From positions 32,464,446-32,528,445 of the forward strand of contig CM056724.1 of NCBI GenBank assembly GCA_029844215.1: 64,000 nt of DNA, read 5' to 3'. Both the position numbers and the translations under genes were made by a program. Shown here piece after piece: positions 10,998 through 23,251 of the stretch; within the stretch, counting starts at the first letter, position 1, and the number at the start of each line of letters is the position of its first letter. Under the pieces are notes generated by a model that was not told the DNA's origin, made no database searches, and saw only the letters and a program-made list of their open reading frames with translations. The stretch is from Przewalskia tangutica (taxonomy: Eukaryota > Streptophyta > Magnoliopsida > Solanales > Solanaceae).

Positions 10998-12968
10998 CCC
11001 CTAAAAATCAATTTACATGAAATATATCCTTGGACTTGTTGGAAATTTAACTATGTGGGATTGAGGTTCTCCTGTCTTTATTGACTTACACAAGTGAGGA
11101 CCGCATATCGGAAACATCATTTCTTCGCACATGCCTAATCTACTAAATGAGTAGATAATATTAATGTCTTGTATTATCAAATTTCGTTAAGAAATGAAAG
11201 GGATATTATTACACAAAGTAAGGTGTTTGAGACATGAATAGATGAATTGTTTTGGCCAAATAAACAAATCTCCCACTTAGGTAGAAGATGGAAGGATTGA
11301 ACACAATATAAACTCTAGTTCTGAATAAGAGTTTGGGACCCCAAGGGTTAACCCGTGTGTTTAGAAAGGAGAGGACCTAAGTGAATTTGGGTTCAGGATT
11401 AAGCCCCACACACGCGACGCCCGGCCCCTGGGCTGTGGTCTTTGTTCCGAATTTTTTTTGGTCCCTGAAATGTTTCTTATTTACATTTGGACCTAAAAGT
11501 TTCGGATACAAGAGAAAAGAAGTATGAACCTTATTTGCTTTATATAGTTGATTGTTGTTATTTTATATTACGAGATTATTGTCCATTACCGTAAAAAAAT
11601 ATATACGGGACAATTTTATCTTAAAAACACAGAGCTACCTCTCGACTCAACTTTTCTTCTGTTTAACCTTTCTGACACTATCAATACCTAAATGACTTAC
11701 CAAAATAAAGATCATAAATCAAACTTGAATGTACAAAAAAAACTAAATTATTGTAAATTACAAAGAACTAGACTACAAAAAAAAGATTAATATATACTCT
11801 AGATTTCTACCTTTTTATATGAAATATATATATTTATGTATAATTATAATTTTGAATAGGTTTTTATATAGTCGATTTGAGTCGATATTTTTTTTATATT
11901 TTTGCATAAAATCAAAACCTTTTTGTTCGTTTTGTTAATTTGGTTTGATCTTTTATTTTTTATGAACAACCCTAATTTCATGCATTATATTTGATCGATC
12001 CTCCATCAAAAGTGTGGTGCTACTTTGTTTTGAATATTTAAGTTTTCAAATGCACTGATAATTTAAAAATATTTATATAATTAAACTAGTTATGAATTAA
12101 TTATATATAAATTTCTATGATATATATTAATTAGTAATCTAATAATAATATTTGTCTCAATATAAAATATTGAATTACAATTATCGTATAAATTTGTCAT
12201 TTAATGTTCTAATTTGTCATACTGTCCCAAATTCTCAAAACTAAACTCAATCAAATTGTGTTTTCTCTTTAATTTATTTGAAGTTGAACTAGCCGTCTTA
12301 GCTCAGCGGTAGAGCGCGTGGCTTTTAACCACGTGGTCGTGGGTACAATCCCCACAGACGGCGTTTTATTTTTTTAAAGGGGGAGCCTTTGAGTAATTGG
12401 TAAAGTTCTTCGCTGGATTCCGCGCATAACTGCAACTTTTAGTGTACCGGGATGCCTTTTTAAAAAAAAATTACTGTGAAGTTGTAAACGATTTTGAGCA
12501 AGACTCTAATTGATGGGAAAATGGTCAAATATAACCCTTTACTTTGTTTTATTAGTTAATTTTATCATCCGTTAGTGATTGTAAACAAATATATCTCTGT
12601 CGTTTATAAAGTTTACACCCATACCCTACTTTGGATGGAAAAAATCAAATCAATTTAAATTATCCGATTTTAAAAAATTTACCCAATTCCTTCCCTTACA
12701 CGCTCCGATCCACACCTGCCATCTTCTTCTCCGAGAAAATGTTCAAAAGTTAAAATTGAGGAGATTGTTCAAAACGTTAAAATTCAATCCCTCAATTCTC
12801 AATCAAAGGAGCTCAAATTTGAGACGCAACTTCCTAAATTCAATGAACAAATCTCAATCATCAATTTCTCCAAACAAACATTGAATCAACTAAACCCATT
12901 TTCTAAGTTATTTTTTTAAGCTTCAATTAAGCTCTAACAAAACCCATATATATGAAACGGCATACTAA
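10998..12968 (+). repeat. Array unit 4 (with tRNA copy 4)
   Basis: One of the longest units (1971 bp), with the fullest LTR remnant: TGTTGG at 11037 through the CGACTCAAC/CCTTTCTGACACTATC block near 11690, including the segment with CACACGCGACGCCC and the CCCCTGGGCTGTGG stretch. Its ORF block near 12636 is frameshifted. It resembles units 9 and 14. Confidence 0.9.
12292..12363 (+). tRNA. tRNA-Lys(UUU) copy 4, altered T-loop
   Basis: 72 nt with perfect acceptor (GCCGTCT/AGACGGC), D-arm and anticodon stem-loop (anticodon TTT). The T-loop reads TACAATC in place of TTCGATC, changing invariant positions of box B (GGTTCGA to GGTACAA). This should weaken TFIIIC binding and the tertiary fold. A TTTTATTTTTTT run follows. 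Probably a pseudogene, but the same change recurs in copies 6, 7 and 10. Confidence 0.9.
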
Positions 12969-14523
12969 CCCCTAAAAATCAATTTACATGAAATATATCC
13001 TTGGACTTGTTGGAAATTTAACTATGTGGGATTGAGGTTCTCCTGTCTTTATTGACTTACACAAGTGAGGACCGCATATCTAAACATCATTTCTTCGCAC
13101 ATGCCTAATCTACTAAATGAGTAGATAATATTAATGTCTTGTATTATCAAATTTCGTTAAGAAATGAAAGGGATATTATTACACAAAGTAAGGTGTTTGA
13201 GACATGAATAGATGAATTGTTTTGGCCAAATAAACAAATCTCCCACTTAGGTAGAAGATGGAAGGATTGAACACAATATAAACTCTAGTTCTGAATAAGA
13301 GTTTAGGACCCCAAGGGTGAACCCGTGTGTTTAGAAAGGGGAGGACCTAAGTGAATTTGGGTTCAGGATTAAGCCCCACACACGCGACGCCCACCTGGTC
13401 AGGTCTTGTTACAATTTTTGTGGTCCCTGAAATGTTTCTTATTTACATTTGGACCTAAAAGTTTCGGATACAAGCAAAAACAGTATGAACCTTATTTGCT
13501 TTATATAGTTGATTGTTGTTATTTTATATTGCGAGACTATTGTCCATTACCGTAAAAACATATATACTTTAACAATTTTATCTTAAAAACACAGAGCCAC
13601 CTCTCGACTCAGCTTTTCTTCTGTTTAACCTTTCTGACATTATCAATACCTAAATGACTTACCAAAATAAAGATCATAAATCAAACTTGAATGTACAAAA
13701 AACTAAATTACTGTACAAAGAACTAGACTACAAAAAAAAAGATTAATATATACTCTAGATTTCTACCCTTTTATATGAAATATATATATTTATGTGTAAT
13801 TATAATTTTGAATAGGTTTTTATATAGTCGATTTGAGTCGATATTTTTTTTATATTTTTGCTTAAAATAAAAAACAAAAACATTTTGTTCGTTTTGTTAA
13901 TTTGGTTTGATCTTTTATTTTTTATGAACAACCCTAATTTCATGCATTATATTTGATCGATCCTCCATCAAAAGTGTGGTGCTACTTAGTTTTGAATATT
14001 TAAGTTTTCAAATGCACTGATAATTTAAAAATATTTATATAATTAAACTAGTTATGAATTAATTATATATAAATTTCTATGATATATATTAATTAGTAAT
14101 CTAATAATAATTTTATCCTCCGTTAGTGATTGTAAACAAATATATCTCTGTCGTTTATAAAGTTTACATTCATACCCTACTTTGGATGAAAAAACTCAAA
14201 TCAATTTAAATTATCCGATTTTAAAAAATTTACCCAATTCCTTCTCATACACGCTCCGATCCACACCCAGTTCATCTTCTGCTCCAAGAAGAATGTTCAA
14301 AAATTTAAAATTGAGGAGATTGTTCAAAAAGTTAAAATTCAATCCCTCAATTCTCAATCAAAGGAGCTCAAATTTGAGATGCAACTTCCTAAATTCAATG
14401 AACAAATCTCAATCATCAATTTCTTCAAACAAACATTGAATCAACTAAACCCATTTTCTAAGTTATTTTTTTAAGCTTCAATTAAGCTCTAACAAAACCC
14501 ATATATATGAAAAGGCATACTAA
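12969..14523 (+). repeat. Array unit 5 (no tRNA)
   Basis: Has the long LTR remnant and spacer, then AATCTAATAATAAT joins directly to TTTTATCCTCCGTTAG near 14105-14115. The segment with the spacer end, tRNA and SINE is deleted. The ORF is frameshifted to 85 codons (14182-14439). Counterpart of units 10 and 15. Confidence 0.9.
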
Positions 14524-15365
14524 CCCCTAAAAATCTATTTACATGAAATATATCCTTGGACTTGTTGGAAATTTAACTATGTGGGATTGAGGTTCTCATG
14601 TCTCTAGATTTCTACCCTTTTATATGATATATATATATTTATGTGTAATTATAATTTTGAATAGGTTTTTATATAGTCGATTTGAGTCGATATTTTTTTT
14701 ATATTTTTGCATAAAATCAAAACCCTTTTGTTCGTTTTGTTAATTTGGTTTGATCTTTTATTTTTTATGAACAACCCTAATTTCATGCATTATATTTGAT
14801 CGATCCTCCATCAAAAGTGTGGTGCTACTTTGTTTTGAATATTTAAGTTTTCAAATGCACGATAATTTAAAAATATTTATATAATTAAACTAGTTATGAA
14901 TTAATTATATATAAATTTCTATGATATATATTAATTAGTAATCTAATAATAATTTTATCCTCCGTTAGTGATTGTAAACAAATATATCTCTGTCGTTTAT
15001 AAAGTTTACATTCATACCCTACTTTGGATGAAAAAACTCAAATCAATTTAAATTATCCGATTTTAAAAAATTTACCCAATTCCTTCTCATACACGCTCCG
15101 ATCCACACCCAGTTCATCTTCTGCTCCAAGAAGAATGTTCAAAAAGTTAAAATTGAGGAGATTGTTCAAAAAGTTAAAATTCAATCCCTCAATTCTCAAT
15201 CAAAGGAGCTCAAATTTGAGATGCAACTTCCTAAATTCAATGAACAAATCTCAATCATCAATTTCTTCAAACAAATATTGAATCAACTAAACCCATTTTC
15301 TAAGTTATTTTTTTAAGCTTCAATTAAGCTCTAACAAAACCCATATATATGAAAAGGCATACTAA
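14524..15365 (+). repeat. Array unit 6 (no tRNA, LTR also truncated)
   Basis: The shortest complete unit (842 bp). The LTR remnant jumps from GGTTCTCATGTC to TCTAGATTTCTACCC, and the same tRNA-removing deletion as unit 5 follows near 14950. It contains an 85-codon ORF at 15024-15281. Counterpart of unit 11. Confidence 0.9.
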
Positions 15366-16930
15366 CCCCTAAAAATCTATTTACATGAAATCCTTGGACT
15401 TGTTGGAAATTTAACTATGTGGGATTGAGGTTCTCCTGTCTTTAGTGACTTACACATCTGAGGCCCGCATATCGGAAACATCATTTCTTCGCACAGCTTT
15501 TCGACTCTTTAGTGACTTACACATCTGAGGCCCGCATATATACGGAACAATTTTATCTTAAAAACACAGAGCCACCTCTCGACTCAGCTTTTCTTCTGTT
15601 TAACCTTTCTGACACTATCAATACCTAAATGACTTACCAAAATAAAGATCATAAATCAAACTTGAATGTACAAAAAACTAAATTACTGTAAATTACAAAG
15701 AACTAGACTACAAAAAAAAAGATTAATATATACTCTAGATTTCTACCCTTTTATATGATATATATATATTTATGTGTAATTATAATTTTGAATAGGTTTT
15801 TATATAGTCGATTTGAGTCGATATTTTTTTTATATTTTTGCTTAAAATCAAAACCAAAACCAAAACCTTTTTGTTCGTTTTGTTAATTTGGTTTGATCTT
15901 TTATTTTTTATGAACAACCCTAATTTCATGCATTATATTTGATCGATCCTCCATCAAAAGTGTGGTGCTACTTTGTTTTGAATATTTAAGTTTTCAAATG
16001 CACTGATAATTTAAAAATATTTATATAATTAAACTAGTTATGAATTAATTATATATAAATTTCTATGATATATATTAATTAGTAATCTAATAATAATAAT
16101 AATAATCTTTGTCTCAATATAAAATATTGAATTACAATTATCGTATAAACTTGTCATTTAATGTTCTAATTTGTCATACTGTCCCAAATTCTCAAAATTA
16201 AACTCAATCAAATTGTGTTTTCTCTTTAATTTATTTGAAGTTGAACTAGCCGTCTTAGCTTAGCGGTAGAGCGCGTGGCTTTTAACCACGTGGTCGTGGG
16301 TTCGATCCCCACTGACGGTGTTTCTCTTTTTTTGAAGAGAGGGAGCCTTTGAGTAATTGGTAAAGTTCTTGGCTGGATCTCGCGCATAACTGCAACTTAG
16401 TGCACCAGGCTGCCTTTTTAAAAAAAATTTACTGTGAAGTTGTAAACGTACTTTGAGCAGTACTCTAATTGATGGGAAAATGGTCAAATATAACCCTTTA
16501 CTTTGTTTTATTAGTTAATTTTATCCTCCGTTAGTGATTGTAAACAAATATATCTCTGTCGTTTATAAAGTTTACACCCATACCCACTTTGGATGAAAAA
16601 ACTCAAATCAATTTAAATTATCTGATTTTATAAAATTTACCCAATTCCTTCCCTTACACGCTTCGATCCACACCCAGTTCATCTTCTGCTCCAAGAAGAA
16701 TGTTCAAAAAGTTAAAATTGAGGAGATTGTTCAAAAAGTTAAAATTCAATCCCTCAATTCTCAATCAAAGGAGCTCAAATTTGAGATGCAACTTCCTAAA
16801 TTCAATGAACAAATCTCAATCATCAATTTCTTCAAACAAACATTGAATCAACTAAACCCATTTTCTAAGTTATTTTTTTAAGCTTCAATTAAGCTCTAAC
16901 AAAACCCATATATATGAAACGGCATACTAA
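15366..16930 (+). repeat. Array unit 7 (with tRNA copy 5)
   Basis: Its LTR remnant has an internal rearrangement that duplicates CTTTAGTGACTTACACATC and GAGGCCCGCATAT (about 15435-15540). tRNA at 16249. The ORF block near 16590 is frameshifted. Counterpart of unit 12. Confidence 0.9.
16249..16320 (+). tRNA. tRNA-Lys(UUU) copy 5, acceptor mismatches
   Basis: 72 nt. Box B GGTTCGATCCC is canonical and anticodon is TTT. Box A reads TTAGCTTAGCGG. The 3' acceptor strand reads TGACGGT where other copies have AGACGGC, giving one G-U and one U-U pair against GCCGTCT. It could be transcribed, but acceptor processing and charging may suffer. Identical in copy 8, as expected from the block duplication. 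Confidence 0.9.
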
Positions 16931-18901
16931 CCCCTAAAAATCAATTTACATGAAATATATCCTTGGACTTGTTGGAAATTTAACTATGTGGGATTGAGGT
17001 TCTCCTGTCTTTATTGACTTACACAAGTGAGGACCGCATATCGGAAACATCATTTCTTCGCACATGCCTAATCTACTAAATGAGTAGATAATATTAATGT
17101 CTTGTATTATCAAATTTCGTTAAGAAATGAAAGGGATATTATTACACAAAGTAAGGTGTTTGAGACATGAATAGATGAATTGTTTTGGCCAAATAAACAA
17201 ATCTCCCACTTAGGTAGAAGATGGAAGGATTGAACACAATATAAACTCTAGTTCTGAATAAGAGTTTGGGACCCCAAGGGTTAACCCGTGTGTTTAGAAA
17301 GGAGAGGACCTAAGTGAATTTGGGTTCAGGATTAAGCCCCACACACGCGACGCCCGGCCCCTGGGCTGTGGTCTTTGTTCCGAATTTTTTTTGGTCCCTG
17401 AAATGTTTCTTATTTACATTTGGACCTAAAAGTTTCGGATACAAGAAAAAAGAAGTATGAACCTTATTTGCTTTATATAGTTGATTGTTGTTATTTTATA
17501 TTGCGAGACTATTGTCCATTACCGTAAAAACATATATACAGGACAATTTTATCTTAAAAACACAGAGCTACCTCTCGACTCAGCTTTTCTTCTGTTTAAC
17601 CTTTCTGACACTATCAATACCTAAATGACTTATCAAAATAAAGATCATAAATCAAACTTGAATGTACAAAAAACTAAATTACTGTACAAAGAACTAGACT
17701 ACAAAAAAAAAGATTAATATATACTCTAGATTTCTACCCTTTTATATGAAATATATATATTTATGTGCAATTATAATTTTGAATAGGTTTTTATATAGTC
17801 GATTTGAGTCGATATTTTTTTTATATTTTTGCATAAAATCAAAACCTTTTTGTTCGTTCTGTTAATTTGGTTTGATCTTTTATTTTTTATGAACAACCCT
17901 AATTTCATGCATTATATTTGATCGATCCTCCATCAAAAGTGTGGTGCTACTTTGTTTTGAATATTTAAGTTTTCAAATGCACTGATAATTTAAAAATATT
18001 TATATAATTGAACTAGTTATGAATTAATTATATATAAATTTCTATGATATATATTAATTAGTAATCTAATAATAATATTTGTCTCAATATAAAATATTGA
18101 ATTACAATTATCGTATAAATTTGTCATTTAATGTTCTAATTTGTCATACTGTCCCAAATTCTCAAAACTAAACTCAATCAAATTGTGTTTTCTCTTTAAT
18201 TTATTTGAAGTTGAACTAGCCGTCTTAGCTCAGCGGTAGAGCGCGTGGCTTTTAACCACGTGGTCGTGGGTACAATCCCCACAGACGGCGTTTTATTTTT
18301 TTAAAGGGGGAGCCTTTGAGTAATTGGTAAAGTTCTTCGCTGGATTCCGCGCATAACTGCAGCTTTTAGTGTACCGGGATGCCTTTTTAAAAAAAAATTA
18401 CTGTGAAGTTGTAAACGTACTTTGAGCAGTACTCTAATTGATGGGAAAATGGTCAAATATAACCCTTTACTTTGTTTTATTAGTTAATTTTATCATCCGT
18501 TAGTGATTGTAAACAAATATATCTCTGTCGTTTATAAAGTTTACACCCATACCCTACTTTGGATGGAAAAAATCAAATCAATTTAAATTATCCGATTTTA
18601 AATTTTTTACCCAATTCCTTCCCTTACACTCTCCGATCCACACCCTGTTTCATCTTCTTCTCCGAGAAAAATGTTCAAAAAGTTAAAATTGAGGAGATTG
18701 TTCAAAAAGTTAAAATTCAATCCCTCAATTCTCAATCAAAGGAGCTCAAATTTGAGAGGCAACTTCCTAAATTCAATGAACAAATCTCAATCATCAATTT
18801 CTTCAAACAAACATTGAATCAACTAAACCCATTTTCTAAGTTATTTTTTTAAGCTTCAATTAAGCTCTAACAAAACCCATATATATGAAACGGCATACTA
18901 A
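16931..18901 (+). repeat. Array unit 8 (with tRNA copy 6)
   Basis: Full-length unit with the GC-rich LTR segment, tRNA at 18219, shortened SINE, and an intact 97-codon ORF at 18559-18852. It is the positional counterpart of unit 13, but its tRNA has the altered T-loop whereas unit 13 has the canonical one. Confidence 0.9.
18219..18290 (+). tRNA. tRNA-Lys(UUU) copy 6, altered T-loop
   Basis: 72 nt. Acceptor, D-arm and anticodon arm (TTT) are intact; the T-loop is TACAATC. A T-rich terminator follows. Same class as copies 4, 7 and 10. Confidence 0.9.
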
Positions 18902-20857
18902 CCCCTAAAAATCAATTTACATGAAATATATCCTTGGACTTGTTGGAAATTTAACTATGTGGGATTGAGGTTCTCCTGTCTTTATTGACTTACACAAGTG
19001 AGGACCGCATAACAGAAACATCATTTCTTCGCACATGCCTAATCTACTAAATGAGTAGATAATATTAATGTCTTGTATTATCAAATTTCGTTAAGAAATG
19101 AAAGGGATATTATTACACAAAGTAAGGTGTTTGAGACATGAATAGATGAATTGTTTTGGCCAAATAAACAAATCTCCCACTTAGGTAGAAGATGGAAGGA
19201 TTGAACACAATATAAACTCTAGTTCTGAATAAGAGTTTGGGACCCAGGTTAACCCGTGTGTTTAGAAAGGGGAGGACCTAAGTGAATTTGGGTTCAGGAT
19301 TAAGCCCCACACACGCGACGCCCTACTGGTGGTCTTTGTTCAATTTTTTGGTCCCTGAAATGTTTCTTATTTACATTTGGACCTAAAAGTTTCGGATACA
19401 AGAAAAAAGAAGTATGAACCTTATTTGCTTTATATAGTTGATTGTTGTTATTTTATATTGCGAGACTATTGTCCATTACCGTAAAAACATATATACAGGA
19501 CAATTTTATCTTAAAAACACAAAGCTACCTCTCGACTCAGCTTTTCTTCTGTTTAACCTTTCTGACACTATCAATACCTAAATGACTTATCAAAATAAAG
19601 ATCATAAATCAAACTTGAATGTACAAAAAACTAAATTACTGTACAAAGAACTAGACTACAAAAAAAAAGATTAATATATACTCTAGATTTCTACCCTTTT
19701 ATATGAAATATATATATTTATGTGCAATTATAATTTTGAATAGGTTTTTATATAGTCGATTTGAGTCGATATTTTTTTTATATTTTTGCATAAAATCAAA
19801 ACCTTTTTGTTCGTTTTGTTAATTTGGTTTGATCTTTTATTTTTTATGAACAACCCTAATTTCATGCATTATATTTGATCGATCCTCCATCAAAAGTGTG
19901 GTGCTACTTTGTTTTGAATATTTAAGTTTTCAAATGCACTGATAATTTAAAAATATTTATATAATTAAACTAGTTATGAATTAATTATATATAAATTTCT
20001 ATGATATATATTAATTAGTAATCTAATAATAATATTTGTCTCAATATAAAATATTGAATTACAATTATCGTATAAATTTGTCATTTAATGTTCTAATTTG
20101 TCATACTGTCCCAAATTCTCAAAACTAAACTCAATCAAATTGTGTTTTCTCTTTAATTTATTTGAAGTTGAACTAGCCGTCTTAGCTCAGCGGTAGAGCG
20201 CGTGGCTTTTAACCACGTGGCCGTGGGTACAATCCCCACAGACGGCGTTTTAGTTTTTTAAGGGGGAGCCTTTGAGTAATTGGTAAAGTTCTTCGCTGGA
20301 TTCCGCGCAAAACTGCAGCTTTTAGTGTACCGGGATGCCTTTTTAAAAAAAAATTACTGTGAAGTTGTAAACGTACTTTGAGCAGTACTCTAATTGATGG
20401 GAAAATGGTCAAATATAACCCTTTACTTTGTTTTATTAGTTAATTTTATCATCCGTTAGTGATTGTAAACAAATATATCTCTGTCGTTTATAAAGTTTAC
20501 ACCCATACCCTACTTTGGATGGAAAAAATCAAATCAATTTAAATTATCCGATTTTAAATTTTTTACCCAATTCCTTCCCTTACACTCTCCGATCCACACC
20601 CTGTTTCATCTTCTTCTCCGAGAAAAATGTTCAAAAAGTTAAAATTGAGGAGATTGTTCAAAAAGTTAAAATTCAATCCCTCAATTCTCAATCAAAGGAG
20701 CTCAAATTTGAGAGGCAACTTCCTAAATTCAATGAACAAATCTCAATCATCAATTTCTTCAAACAAACATTGAATCAACTAAACCCATTTTCTAAGTTAT
20801 TTTTTTAAGCTTCAATTAAGCTCTAACAAAACCCATATATATGAAACGGCATACTAA
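18902..20857 (+). repeat. Array unit 9 (with tRNA copy 7)
   Basis: Full-length unit with the GC-rich LTR segment shortened, tRNA at 20176, and an intact 97-codon ORF at 20515-20808. It shares GCATAACAGAAACATC with its neighbours around 19010 and 20965. Confidence 0.9.
20176..20247 (+). tRNA. tRNA-Lys(UUU) copy 7, altered T-loop and variable loop
   Basis: 72 nt, anticodon TTT, T-loop TACAATC, plus one more change: GGTCGTGGG reads GGCCGTGGG. Acceptor pairing is intact and a T-run follows. Probably inactive. Confidence 0.9.
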
Positions 20858-22409
20858 CCCCTAAAAATCAATTTACATGAAATATATCCTTGGACTTGTT
20901 GGAAATTTAACTATGTGGGATTGAGGTTCTCCTGTCTTTATTGACTTACACAAGTGAGGACCGCATAACAGAAACATCATTTCTTCGCACATGCCTAATC
21001 TACTAAATGAGTAGATAATATTAATGTCTTGTATTATCAAATTTCGTTAAGAAATGAAAGGGATATTATTACACAAAGTAAGGTGTTTGAGACATGAATA
21101 GATGAATTGTTTTGGCCAAATAAATAAATTTCCCACTTAGGTAGAAGATGGAAGGATTGAACACAATATAAACTCTAGTTCTGAATAAGAGTTTAGGACC
21201 CCAAGGGTGAACCCGTGTGTTTAGAAAGGGGAGGACCTAAGTGAATTTGGGTTCAGGATTAAGCCCCACACACGCGACGCCCACTGGGTGTGGTCTGTTC
21301 GAATTTTTGTGGTCCCTGAAATGTTTCTTATTTACATTTGGACCTAAAAGTTTCGGATACAAGCAAAAACAGTATGAACCTTATTTGCTTTATATAGTTG
21401 ATTGTTGTTCTTGTATATTTCGAGACTATTGTCCCTTACCGTCAAAACATATCTACGGAACCATTTTATCTTAAGAACCCAGAGCCACCGCTCGACTCGA
21501 CTTTTCTTCCTGCTTAACCTTTACGACATTATCAATACCTAAATGACTTACCAAAATAAAGATCATAAATCAAACTTGAATGTACAAAAACTAAATTACT
21601 GTACAAAGAACTAGACTACAAAAAAAGATTAATATATACTCTAGATTTCTACCCTTTTATATGAAATATATATATTTATGTGTAATTATAATTTTGAATA
21701 GGTTTTTATATAGTCGATTTGAGTCGATATTTTTTTTATATTTTTGCTTAAAATCAAAACCAAAACCTTTTTGTTCGTTTTGTTAATTTGGTTTGATCTT
21801 TTATTTTTTATGAACAACCCTAATTTCATGCATTATATTTGATCGATCCTCCATCAAAAGTGTGGTGCTACTTTGTTTTGAATATTTAAGTTTTCAAATG
21901 CACTGATAATTTAAAAATATTTATATAATTAAACTAGTTATGAATTAATTATATATAAATTTCTATGATATATATTAATTAGTAATCTAATAATAATTTT
22001 ATCCTCCGTTAGTGATTGTAAACAAATATATCTCTGTCGTTTATAAAGTTTACATTCATACCCTACTTTGGATGAAAAAACTCAAATCAATTTAAATTAT
22101 CCGATTTTAAAAAATTTACCCAATTCCTTCTCATACACGCTCCGATCCACACCCAGTTCATCTTCTGCTCCAAGAAGAATGTTCAAAAAGTTAAAATTGA
22201 GGAGATTGTTCAAAAAGTTAAAATTCAATCCCTCAATTCTCAATCAAAGGAGCTCAAATTTGAGATGCAACTTCCTAAATTCAATGAACAAATCTCAATC
22301 ATCAATTTCTTCAAACAAACATTGAATCAACTAAACCCATTTTCTAAGTTATTTTTTTAAGCTTCAATTAAGCTCTAACAAAACCCATATATATGAAAAG
22401 GCATACTAA
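20858..22409 (+). repeat. Array unit 10 (no tRNA)
   Basis: Long LTR remnant with a degraded ATTGTCCCTTACCGTC block near 21430, then the shared tRNA-removing deletion near 21995. It has an 85-codon ORF at 22068-22325. Counterpart of units 5 and 15. Confidence 0.9.
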
Positions 22410-23251
22410 CCCCTAAAAATCTATTTACATGAAATATATCCTTGGACTTGTTGGAAATTTAACTATGTGGGATTGAGGTTCTCATGTCTCTAGATTTCTA
22501 CCCTTTTATATGATATATATATATTTATGTGTAATTATAATTTTGAATAGGTTTTTATATAGTCGATTTGAGTCGATATTTTTTTTATATTTTTGCATAA
22601 AATCAAAACCCTTTTGTTCGTTTTGTTAATTTGGTTTGATCTTTTATTTTTTATGAACAACCCTAATTTCATGCATTATATTTGATCGATCCTCCATCAA
22701 AAGTGTGGTGCTACTTTGTTTTGAATATTTAAGTTTTCAAATGCACTGATAATTTAAAAATATTTATATAATTAAACTAGTTATGAATTAATTATATATA
22801 AATTTCTATGATATATATTAATTAGTAATCTAATAATAATTTTATCCTCCGTTAGTGATTGTAAACAAATATATCTCTGTCGTTTATAAAGTTTACATTC
22901 ATACCCTACTTTGGATGAAAAAACTCAAATCAATTTAAATTATCCGATTTTAAAAAATTTACCCAATTCCTTCTCATACACGCTCGATCCACACCCGATT
23001 CATCTTACGCTCCAAGAAGAATGTTCAAAAAGTTAAAATTGAGGAGATTGTTCAAAAAGTTAAAATTCAATCCCTCAATTCTCAATCAAAGGAGCTCAAA
23101 TTTGAGATGCAACTTCCTAAATTCAATGAACAAATCTCAATCATCAATTTCTTCAAACAAATATTGAATCAACTAAACCCATTTTCTAAGTTATTTTTTT
23201 AAGCTTCAATTAAGCTCTAACAAAACCCATATATATGAAAAGGCATACTAA
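22410..23251 (+). repeat. Array unit 11 (no tRNA, LTR truncated)
   Basis: 842 bp, the same length and junctions as unit 6 (GGTTCTCATGTC joined to TCTAGATTTC, and AATAATAAT joined to TTTTATCC). The ORF block is frameshifted near 22985. Confidence 0.9.

Larger units (their letters stand above)
12969..20857 (+). repeat. Higher-order repeat copy A (units 5-9, 7889 bp)
   Basis: Five consecutive units that recur in the same order at 20858-28746. Spacing between matching unit starts is 7881-7889 bp. Composition: two tRNA-less units, a unit with an acceptor-variant tRNA, and two full units. Matching positions share deletions and ORF variants, so the whole block was duplicated. Confidence 0.9.

Noticed and set aside
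16260..16487. 75-codon minus-strand ORFs overlapping tRNA copies 5 and 8
   Set aside because: They are antisense to the tRNA and SINE remnant (the repeated GDRTHDHVVKSHALYR peptide is translated antisense tRNA) and recur only because the unit is duplicated.
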